The notes under the pieces were generated by a model. That model saw only the letters and a program-made list of their open reading frames with translations. It did not search any database and had not been told where the DNA came from. DNA of 44,819 nucleotides from GCA-016699975 sp964420045. Its GTDB lineage: Bacteria; Patescibacteriota; Minisyncoccia; Moranbacterales; UBA1568. Both the position numbers and the translations under genes were made by a program. Below are positions 38,764 through 44,819 of the stretch, piece by piece (position 1 is the stretch's first letter; every line of letters begins with the position of its first letter). The stretch covers positions 1 to 44,819 of the forward strand of contig CAYQPQ010000008.1 of NCBI GenBank assembly GCA_964420045.1, given 5' to 3'.

Positions 38764-41700
38764 CTACAAATGTACGACGCGGAGGACTTCTTCGAGGGAA
38801 GTTTCGCCGGAGAGGGCGCGGAGGGTGCCGTCCATGAGCATGGTGATCATGCCGTTTCGTATGGCGGCTTCTTCGAGTTCGAGATTGAGAGCGCCGTTCA
38901 TGATGAGGTGTTGGATATCTTTGTCGAGCTCGAGCACTTCGCTCAAGACGAGTCGTTTTTTGTATCCGGTGTTGCTGCACTTTTCGCATCCGTTTGCTGC
39001 CCACATATCGTTCGGGATGTTTGGAACAGTGACGCCGGATTTCTCAGTGAACAGTCCGAGGACTTTTGTGACGGTTTCGCGGAGTTCGCCGTCGAGGGGC
39101 GCGCGTTTTTTGCAGTCGCAGAGTTTTCGGACGAGGCGCTGGGCCATATAGGTGCCACCGGCATTCACGATGTCGTCGGGGCGCACGCCCATCGAGATGA
39201 GGCGTGGGATGCTCCCGGCGGCATTGTTGGTGTGAAGCGTCGCAATGACGAGGTGACCGGTGAGCGCCGCTTGAAAGGCGATCTCGGCAGTTTCGTCGTC
39301 GCGGATTTCGCCGATCATGACGATATTTGGGTTTTGGCGCAGGAGTGAGCGGAGTGCGGAGGAGAAGGTGTAGCCGCCTTCTTCGTTGACTTGTGTTTGC
39401 AATATGCCGGAGAGCTGATATTCGATCGGATCTTCAACAGTGATGATTTTTATCTCCGGTGTTTTGACGAAGTCGATCAGACTGTAGAGCGTCGTGGTCT
39501 TGCCGCTTCCGGTGGGACCGGTGTTCAGAATAATGCCGGTCGGCTTCTTGACGCCGTCCAAGAGATGTCGGAGCGTCTGCTCGCGGATACCGATTGTCTT
39601 GATGTCGAGTGCGACGGCGCCGCGATTCAAGAGTCGCATGACGACCGTTTCACCGAATCCTCCAAGGATGATGGAGACGCGGATGTCGAATTTCTGCTCG
39701 TTTGTGCCAGAGAGAGGTGATTCGGTCTTGACCATGAAACGGCTGTCGCGAATGCCAGCGCGCTCTTCGGTTCGGAGTCCGGAGAGGAGTTTGATATCGC
39801 CCAGGAGTGACGGGTACTCGTTCATTGGGAGTGTCGCGACGGTTTGGAGGACGCCGTCGATGCGGAATCGGACGTCGACCGATGCTTCTTGTGGCTCGAT
39901 GTGAATATCGTTGGCGCCGGTCAGGAGGGCTCCGGCGAAGATGTACTTGAGCGCTTCGCGTTGCTCGGCGGTTTCGACGAGCTTTCCGAATCGCTCGAAG
40001 GAATCGAGGCTTGCTTCGGTTTCTTTGAGAATCGTATCGCCAACGGGGAAGGCTCGTGCGAGCGTTTGCGACATGAGCTGGTCGTAGAGATCTTCGAGGA
40101 ATTCGGTTTGTCCGGTGACGCGCCAGACTTCGTCGAGCGAAGTGTCGCCGTGGATCGCCTTCAAGATGCCGTCTTGTGCCATGGTAACCATGCCTTCTTC
40201 GAGCGCTTCTTTCATGATGTCGTTTTCGCTTGCAAGGGAGACGATTTTTTCGGTGATAGCATCGGTGAGTGTGAGGACTTCGAAAATGCCGATGCGTCCT
40301 TTGTATCCGGTGCCATTGCAATGCAGGCATCCTTTCGGTCTCCAGAGACTTCGTATGTCTTTGGGTATTTCCATCTTCGCTTTCGGCGATATGAGGGAGA
40401 GAATTTCTTTAAGAGAGTTCGATGTTTCCTCGGCGGGTTCGTAGGATTCTTTGCATTCGGGGCAGAGGATGCGGACGAGGCGCTGGGCAATGAATGCGTT
40501 TACGGCGTTGGGAATGGTGTTGGGTCGCACGCCCATTTCGACAAGGCGCGCGATGCTGCCGGCGGCGTTGTTGGTGTGGAGTGTTGAGAGAACGAGGTGA
40601 CCGGTGAGACCGGCGTTCACGGCGATATTGGCAGTCTCGTCGTCGCGAATTTCTCCGACGAGTATCACATCGGGATCTTGACGAACAATGGATCGAAGCC
40701 CCATGGCGAACGTGTAGTTTCGGCTTCTCGACACTTGCGTCTGGGTGATGTTTGGAATTTCGTATTCGATCGGGTCTTCAATAGTGACAATTTTCGTTTC
40801 AGGCGTATTGAGTTTGCGGAGAATGGCATAGAGCGTCGTGGTCTTGCCGCTTCCGGTGGGGCCAGTATTTAAGACGATGCCGGTTGGCTTTTGGAAGGCG
40901 CGCTCGACTTGTTCGTAGGCGAGTCCGCGGAGTCCCAGTACGGAAATATCTTGCAGGGCGGTTTCCTGATCAAGAAGCCGCATAACGAGGCTCTCGCCGA
41001 AGTTTCCCGGGATGCTCGAAACGCGAATGTCGATTTTTCTCGAGTCGAGATTGAGCGAAAAATGACCGTCTTGGGATTTGTCTCGGATATTGAGTTTCAT
41101 CTTTCCGAGCATTTTGACGCGCGAGAGGAGGAGCGGATAAATGCTGCCCGGGAAGCGACCGATATCTTGGAGGACACCGTCGATGCGATAGCGAAGGCGG
41201 ATCTCATTTCCTTCTTCCGGTTCGAGATGGATGTCGCTTGAGCGGAGCTTGATGGCGCCAACCATGACGGTCTCCAATACTTGCGTTGTGGGGATTTCCA
41301 AGATGCGGTTTTTGAGCGCGAGAAGATTTCCGAACTCTTGCTCGAATTTCTCAAGATCGCTGTCGGAAAGATTCACTTTGAGGTGATCGAGATAGTCGAG
41401 AAAGATCGGCTTCTTGTATGCATTCCACGCGTGTTCGAGCGAGGGACGCGAAGCGACGTAGAGTTTTGATGTGAGTCCTTCGCGGTCTTCGAGTGCGCGT
41501 ATGTAGTCGAGTGCTTTTTGGTTGTTCGGGTCGAGAATAGCGATGCGAACTTCTTTGCCTCTCTTCTGAAAGAGGGCGATGCCGAGCGATGCCGCGTCGC
41601 CTTCGGGGATGAGTGCGACACGTTCCGCCTCGATGGGGAAGATATGCAGGTCGACGTAGGGCAGGCGCGATCCGTGAGCCAGTGCGGCCGCCTCGCTTTC

Positions 41701-41802
41701 TTCGGACGAGCGTTTCAGTGTGGTGAGAATTTTGGCGGTTTGCTGTGCGCGTTCGGTTCGGAAATCTTCGGTTTCGGTATTGCGAGGAAGCACTTTGACC
41801 AT
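38764..41802 (-). CDS. Tandem PilB/GspE-type secretion ATPase with two motor modules
   Basis: The start at ATG 41802 gives 1012 residues, about twice the usual PilB/GspE length; GTG 41841 is an alternative start. The N-terminal 140 residues include a divergent GspE N-domain. Module 1 has 'SSDIHLEPEE', Walker A GPTGSGKTTT (about 314-323), 'VRQDPDVILVGEIRDDETA', 'GHLVLSTLHTNNAAG' and a CPEC...CLHC zinc motif. Module 2 repeats everything: 'ANDIHIEPQEASVDVRFRIDG', Walker A near residue 760, 'LRQNPNIVMIGEIRDDETA', 'GHLVIATLHTNNAAG' and CDC...CEKC. Both look catalytically intact. It drives type IV pilus or type II-like assembly. No other pil gene is in the window. The DHH gene lies 52 bases upstream on the same strand. 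Confidence 0.93.
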   Translation of the reverse strand: MVKVLPRNTETEDFRTERAQQTAKILTTLKRSSEESEAAALAHGSRLPYVDLHIFPIEAERVALIPEGDAASLGIALFQKRGKEVRIAILDPNNQKALDYIRALEDREGLTSKLYVASRPSLEHAWNAYKKPIFLDYLDHLKVNLSDSDLEKFEQEFGNLLALKNRILEIPTTQVLETVMVGAIKLRSSDIHLEPEEGNEIRLRYRIDGVLQDIGRFPGSIYPLLLSRVKMLGKMKLNIRDKSQDGHFSLNLDSRKIDIRVSSIPGNFGESLVMRLLDQETALQDISVLGLRGLAYEQVERAFQKPTGIVLNTGPTGSGKTTTLYAILRKLNTPETKIVTIEDPIEYEIPNITQTQVSRSRNYTFAMGLRSIVRQDPDVILVGEIRDDETANIAVNAGLTGHLVLSTLHTNNAAGSIARLVEMGVRPNTIPNAVNAFIAQRLVRILCPECKESYEPAEETSNSLKEILSLISPKAKMEIPKDIRSLWRPKGCLHCNGTGYKGRIGIFEVLTLTDAITEKIVSLASENDIMKEALEEGMVTMAQDGILKAIHGDTSLDEVWRVTGQTEFLEDLYDQLMSQTLARAFPVGDTILKETEASLDSFERFGKLVETAEQREALKYIFAGALLTGANDIHIEPQEASVDVRFRIDGVLQTVATLPMNEYPSLLGDIKLLSGLRTEERAGIRDSRFMVKTESPLSGTNEQKFDIRVSIILGGFGETVVMRLLNRGAVALDIKTIGIREQTLRHLLDGVKKPTGIILNTGPTGSGKTTTLYSLIDFVKTPEIKIITVEDPIEYQLSGILQTQVNEEGGYTFSSALRSLLRQNPNIVMIGEIRDDETAEIAFQAALTGHLVIATLHTNNAAGSIPRLISMGVRPDDIVNAGGTYMAQRLVRKLCDCKKRAPLDGELRETVTKVLGLFTEKSGVTVPNIPNDMWAANGCEKCSNTGYKKRLVLSEVLELDKDIQHLIMNGALNLELEEAAIRNGMITMLMDGTLRALSGETSLEEVLRVVHL

Positions 41803-41854
41803 AGACGTGAGACAGAAGAAAAGATGTCTCAAGTATATCACGGATTGCTTTCCG

Positions 41855-42991
41855 TTATCGTGCCAAAGGGAGCTTCTCGATCATGAGTGTTTCCGCTTCT
41901 TCGAGCGATGGTGTTTGAATCGAAATGTCGAGTGTGTTGTTTCGGAGTTTGGATTCGGGGAAGTGCTGTGTGATTTCGGAGAGCACGCTATTGGTGTGGC
42001 ATTTGAGGAGCACGCGCGTTCGTGACGGCGATTCCGTGCAAAGAATCATAAAGATTGAGCCAACGGAAGAATGGTGGCGAATTTTTTCGAGAATAGTCGG
42101 GAGATCCTCGAGTCGCGAGCGTGACTGTACGATATCGTCCGGTGTGACGAGCGCCCACATGAGTCGCCGCTCCTCGTTCCACTTGAGTCCCGCCATGACG
42201 CGTCCCCAGAGCTTGAGAAGTGAGAGTGGCTGCGTGTTGACGAGGCGAAAGATAATATCGTGCTGGTCAGCGCCTTTGTCCATGAGACGGGACGCCGCGC
42301 CCAAAGCGCTTGGTGAGATATTCTTTTTCTGAAAACTTTCTGTGCCGAGGACGATGCCGGCAAGGAGGAGTCCGGCAACGCGGGCGTCGAGGTGTTTTCC
42401 GCTGATTTTTTCAAGCAGCGTCGTTGCTGTTTCGCTGGTTGATGATGCGGTGATATCGATGATGTTGATTTGTCCGAAGCGATCATTTTCGGCGTGGTGG
42501 TCGATCGTGATCACGGGTACTTCATAAAAAATATCCGGATTGGTTTCGAATATTTTTCCGAGCGATTCTTTGTCCGGCGCGCCGACGGCGATGACGAGAT
42601 CGAATGAGAATTTAGCGGGAACAAAGGAGAAATCTCGCGGATCAATCGAACCCTTCTCTGGCGTGATGAAAATATTGTATTCACCGTTCCCTCGCTCGGT
42701 GCGAACGGAGACGATATCATTGTGCTCCGTGTTGAAAGACAGAATAAACTCCCGAACGCCGGAGATGGAAGAGAGTATGTTCGTAGGCGGCTTGAGAAAC
42801 TCAAACGGCTGTGCGATATCGGCGATGCCGCTTCCAGCGATGGTAACTTCTTTGCCGATGTTTTCGAGGAATGCACCGATACCCGATGCGGCGCCGAACG
42901 CATCGCCGCTTGCGTGTTCGGGCACGAGGATGAGGATGTTTTCGGATTTCTCGATGAGTTCTTTGACCTGGAGCTCGGGGGGGAGAGACAT
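41855..42991 (-). CDS. DHH-family phosphoesterase, divergent
   Basis: This 378-residue protein has a DHH-type layout. A degenerate first motif 'VPEHASGDAFGAASGIGAFLENIGK' stands where NrnA-like enzymes have H..PDGDA.GS. 'FDLVIAVGAPD' follows, then the name-giving 'VITIDHHAENDRFG'. The C-terminal DHHA1 substrate domain lacks a clear GGGH-type loop. NrnA-like enzymes degrade nanoRNA, pAp or cyclic dinucleotides. The altered first motif may reduce or change activity. It is upstream of the tandem PilB gene in the same unit. Confidence 0.75.
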   Translation of the reverse strand: MSLPPELQVKELIEKSENILILVPEHASGDAFGAASGIGAFLENIGKEVTIAGSGIADIAQPFEFLKPPTNILSSISGVREFILSFNTEHNDIVSVRTERGNGEYNIFITPEKGSIDPRDFSFVPAKFSFDLVIAVGAPDKESLGKIFETNPDIFYEVPVITIDHHAENDRFGQINIIDITASSTSETATTLLEKISGKHLDARVAGLLLAGIVLGTESFQKKNISPSALGAASRLMDKGADQHDIIFRLVNTQPLSLLKLWGRVMAGLKWNEERRLMWALVTPDDIVQSRSRLEDLPTILEKIRHHSSVGSIFMILCTESPSRTRVLLKCHTNSVLSEITQHFPESKLRNNTLDISIQTPSLEEAETLMIEKLPLAR

Positions 42992-43368
42992 AGATGGTGT
43001 GAGGTCGAGAATGAGTGGAAAATCGAATCGCGAACCAAGAAAATCCTGCAGACAGTATCTTTGTCTGTTGTTTCCCGTTGCGGGGTTTCCGGAAGCGCTT
43101 CGAGATACTCAAACCTAGCAGAGAAGCCGAACGCGGTCAAATATTGCGACAGCGGAAGATGTCTGTCGTACTTGACAAACAAGATTCCGAATGATACAGT
43201 TTGGGTGTTCTTTGAAAAGACAAAGAAAATCGAAACTCCCGACGGGATATTCCGGCTCATGCCCGCGCTTGTTGGGACGATATTTCTCTCTTTTTGAGGG
43301 CGAATGCGCACAGGCTTTTGGTCCAAAAGAGGGAAACGGTCGTTTCAACAATGCGAAGGATGTGTGTT
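42992..43368. other. Intergenic leader region with promoter and paired palindromes
   Basis: No convincing gene was found. It holds the plus-strand promoter at 43172-43200 and, near its end, two adjacent palindromes: CTTTTGGTCCAAAAG (43314-43328) and GAAACGGTCGTTTC (43333-43346). These lie in the transcribed leader just before the microprotein and could be an operator or RNA hairpins. Confidence 0.5.
43172..43200 (+). promoter_or_regulatory. Sigma70-type promoter of the small-protein operon
   Basis: TTGACA (43172-43177) and TACAGT (43195-43200) are separated by 17 bases. Transcription would start near 43208, giving a leader of about 160 bases before the first small gene. Confidence 0.55.
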
Positions 43369-43473
43369 ATGTGTACGACATGCGGATTGTGTTCCGATGA
43401 TATCTTGTTGTTGTCCATAAGTCTTATACTGGGGGTGGTAGCGATTGCTTGGTATCTCGCCAAACGGCGGTGA
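43369..43473 (+). CDS. Cys-rich single-helix membrane microprotein (34 aa)
   Basis: ATG 43369 is preceded by AAGGA with eight bases of spacing; in-frame ATGs at 43351 and 43360 are alternatives. The product begins MCTTCGLCSDD (CxxCGxC), then a hydrophobic helix of about 20 residues (ILLLSISLILGVVAIAWY) and ends in a basic cap (LAKRR). The predicted topology is N-out with the Cys cluster outside, or a metal/redox site at the membrane surface. It is too short for usual gene callers. No homolog is known to me. It is first in a plus-strand series of small genes ahead of tsaE. Confidence 0.6.
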   Translation: MCTTCGLCSDDILLLSISLILGVVAIAWYLAKRR

Positions 43474-43532
43474 TAGGCTGAGTTTTGATATCAGACAACC
43501 CCGGGACTCTCGGGGACATGAGGAGAAGAAAG

Positions 43533-43748
43533 ATGACGGTAGAAGTTCGTTGTTCGAATCTGTTTTGCGATGGGCACTGCCCGTCGTGTCCGGCCACTCC
43601 AAGCAAACTGGATTACCCGGATGAGTGTGAGGATTGCGGCTGTCAGTTTGCTCGTGCGGAGCAGGTGCCAGCTTCCGCCTTTGATGATAAAGACTTCTTG
43701 CGGGTGGAAGGAATGTGTGTGGTGTATCCTCCCATACGTCAGCAGTAA
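43533..43748 (+). CDS. Small Cys-rich, zinc-ribbon-like protein
   Basis: ATG 43533 follows AGGAG at a good distance; ATG 43518 is in frame too. The 71-residue product has cysteines in a metal-binding pattern: 'CSNLFCDGHCPSC' and then 'CEDCGC', with acidic residues after. It is likely to bind zinc with a rubredoxin- or ribbon-like fold. A small GC palindrome (CCCCG...CGGGG, 43500-43515) precedes it. No named family was recognised. It is 59 bases after the microprotein gene. Confidence 0.6.
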   Translation: MTVEVRCSNLFCDGHCPSCPATPSKLDYPDECEDCGCQFARAEQVPASAFDDKDFLRVEGMCVVYPPIRQQ

Positions 43749-43840
43749 AAGGTCGTGCTTTTTAGGTGAAATACCTGAGTAGCAAGCGATGTGTTTGGTT
43801 GTATTCCGACTTTGCAATAAACCAAGAAGGAGGCAGTGAG

Positions 43841-44035
43841 GTGCAAAAACATTCTCCAAGAAGAATTGTAGGGCATGAGGATGACTTGAATCCTCTGGAT
43901 TTTGACGGCGATCCTCTTCAGGATAGCTTGGAACAAATCCAAGCGGTACTGCCGGAAGGAAGGGCGGTTTCGCTGAATGAGCTAATCGGATTGCTTGATG
44001 AAAGAGAAGGATACGGAGGCAATCTAATAAACTAG
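43841..44035 (+). CDS. Small acidic protein
   Basis: GTG 43841 is chosen because AAGGAGG (43827-43833) lies seven bases upstream; the open frame reaches back to 43766 without a binding site. The 64-residue product is acidic ('HEDDLNPLDFDGDPLQDSLEQIQ') with a predicted C-terminal helix ('SLNELIGLLDEREG'). I do not recognise it. It lies in the same direction as the neighbouring small genes and tsaE, probably in one transcript. Confidence 0.55.
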   Translation: MQKHSPRRIVGHEDDLNPLDFDGDPLQDSLEQIQAVLPEGRAVSLNELIGLLDEREGYGGNLIN

Positions 44036-44112
44036 AAATGACAACTCATTCAATTCCAGTTTTTTCGTTTGACGTTTTCCTCTTTGATCGGTACGGTTGA
44101 AGAGGAATTTTT

Positions 44113-44547
44113 ATGCCGATTTTTCACACACAATCAGCGGAGGAGTTGCGGAGCTTGGGGGCGGGTTTTGCTCGGGAGGTTCGTCCGGGAGTCGTGGCGC
44201 TTTCGGGTGAGCTTGGTGCGGGGAAGACGACGTTTTCGCAGGGGATTCTTGCGGAGATGGGTGCAGCGGGACCCTTCACGAGTCCGACATTTGTTCTTAT
44301 GAAACAATATGATCTCGCGGTTCCAGTGAACGGTATCGAGCGTGTCTATCATGTGGATGCGTATCGCGTCGGCGAGGAAGATCTTCGCGCGCAGGGGTTT
44401 GCAGAGTGGGCGAGTGACCCGAATGGCCTCGTGTTGCTCGAGTGGCCAGAGCGCGTTCCGGGACTCGTGCCGGAAATGGCAATTCGAATTTCATTTATCG
44501 TAGAGAAAACAGGAAGGAGGGTAGAATGGCAAAAAGACGAAAGGTGA
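44113..44547 (+). CDS. tsaE: tRNA threonylcarbamoyladenosine biosynthesis ATPase TsaE
   Basis: This 144-residue protein has the TsaE P-loop 'VVALSGELGAGKTTFSQGIL' (Walker A at 32-40), 'SPTFVLMKQY', 'YHVDAYRV', and 'VLLEWPERVPG', all standard for the family. TsaE works with TsaB and TsaD to make t6A at position 37 of ANN-decoding tRNAs. The start ATG 44113 has an AGAGGA binding site. The remaining t6A genes are not in this window. Confidence 0.95.
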   Translation: MPIFHTQSAEELRSLGAGFAREVRPGVVALSGELGAGKTTFSQGILAEMGAAGPFTSPTFVLMKQYDLAVPVNGIERVYHVDAYRVGEEDLRAQGFAEWASDPNGLVLLEWPERVPGLVPEMAIRISFIVEKTGRRVEWQKDER

Positions 44548-44786
44548 GATGAAGAGATTTCGATCTTATAAACACGAAAGAGGAGCTGTCTCCGGAAGAG
44601 CCGGTTGATACTGAAGAAACGCCGCCTTCGGCAGAGGCGGTTGATACCGAAGAAAAAGCAGCTGATAGAGGAAGCTTTGCGAAGACGGTAGATGATATCC
44701 TTTGCGAAGGAGGCCCAAACTTTTTCGTGGGAGTTTATGCATATCTGGACAGAGAGCCTGACTATACTATACACCCCACATCATGA
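44526..44786 (+). pseudogene. Possible small gene interrupted by an in-frame TGA
   Basis: ATG 44526, inside the end of tsaE with a GGAGG six bases upstream, opens 'MAKRRKVR', then TGA at 44550-44552. The same frame then continues open to TGA 44784 with protein-like sequence: 'RDFDLINTKEELSPEEPV', a repeated VDTEE motif, and 'TVDDILCEGGPNFFVGVY'. There is no ATG after the stop. TGA is a normal stop in dnaA, so code change is unlikely. A nonsense mutation, sequencing error or chance frame are the options. The base composition looks coding. Confidence 0.35.
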
Positions 44787-44819
44787 AACCGAACTAACTC
44801 CAAGCAACGAATACCCGAA

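Noticed and set aside
42722..43297. 191-codon plus-strand frame opposite the DHH gene
   Set aside because: It is antisense to a clear DHH coding region; its last 40 codons beyond the gene look slightly protein-like but have no start or binding site.
43550..43562. GTTCGAATC, resembling a tRNA T-arm
   Set aside because: No acceptor, D or anticodon stems flank it, and it lies inside the small Cys-rich gene.
18360..44547. TGA recoded as glycine throughout
   Set aside because: dnaA and several overlapping gene junctions end at TGA exactly where the protein families end.

Overview
The window reads as chromosomal DNA of a Patescibacteria (Candidate Phyla Radiation) bacterium, probably a parcubacterial lineage. 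The evidence is a PrgI / TraC-like / VirB4 / pilin secretion locus of the type common in that group, many compact genes with ATGA-type overlaps, very short intergenic regions, and a dnaA-dnaN region with the conserved rpmH-rnpA-yidC-jag order on its other side. TGA serves as a stop (for example after dnaA), so the code appears standard. No rRNA, tRNA or CRISPR array was found.

Layout. (1) 1-9860, plus strand: a type IV secretion/pilus-like locus with PrgI, a TraC-like protein, the VirB4 ATPase, two membrane proteins, a 903-residue secreted protein, a pilin fused to a metallopeptidase-like domain, and a membrane-anchored beta-propeller. (2) 10106-15755, minus strand: a surface-polysaccharide operon with a flippase, two family-2 glycosyltransferases and two O-antigen polymerase/ligase-like proteins. 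Copies of one short palindromic inverted-repeat element lie at 1-33, 9923-10063 and 15820-15983, at the edges of both loci. (3) 16118-21459: the replication-start region, khpB/jag, yidC, rnpA and rpmH on minus, dnaA, dnaN and a DciA-like gene on plus. (4) 21589-24347: a promoter-to-terminator unit that looks like a structured non-coding RNA, a small gene, an AbiEii-type toxin-antitoxin pair, a DUF1003-like coiled-coil protein and an unknown gene. (5) 24369-27035: a class A penicillin-binding protein.

(6) 27317-33159, minus strand: the most interesting locus. Its five genes encode a seven-helix-type membrane protein, an ATP-grasp ligase fused to a retropepsin-like protease, two further RimK-like ATP-grasp ligases and an HExxH peptidase resembling the DUF1704/tyrosine-carboxypeptidase group. 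This is a plausible 'write and erase' amino-acid or peptide ligation system. (7) 33341-36911: ruvC, a yebC-type regulator, a PH-domain membrane protein, a small membrane protein and ruvB. (8) 37289-38678: an unrecognised three-gene operon in which two diverged paralogs flank a small basic protein. (9) 38764-42991, minus: a DHH-type phosphoesterase and an unusual tandem PilB/GspE ATPase with two complete motor modules. (10) 43172-44819: a promoter, a 34-residue Cys-rich membrane microprotein, a 71-residue Cys-rich protein, a small acidic protein, tsaE, and a possibly broken reading frame at the window edge.

All functions are inferred from reading motifs and gene order. No database search was run.
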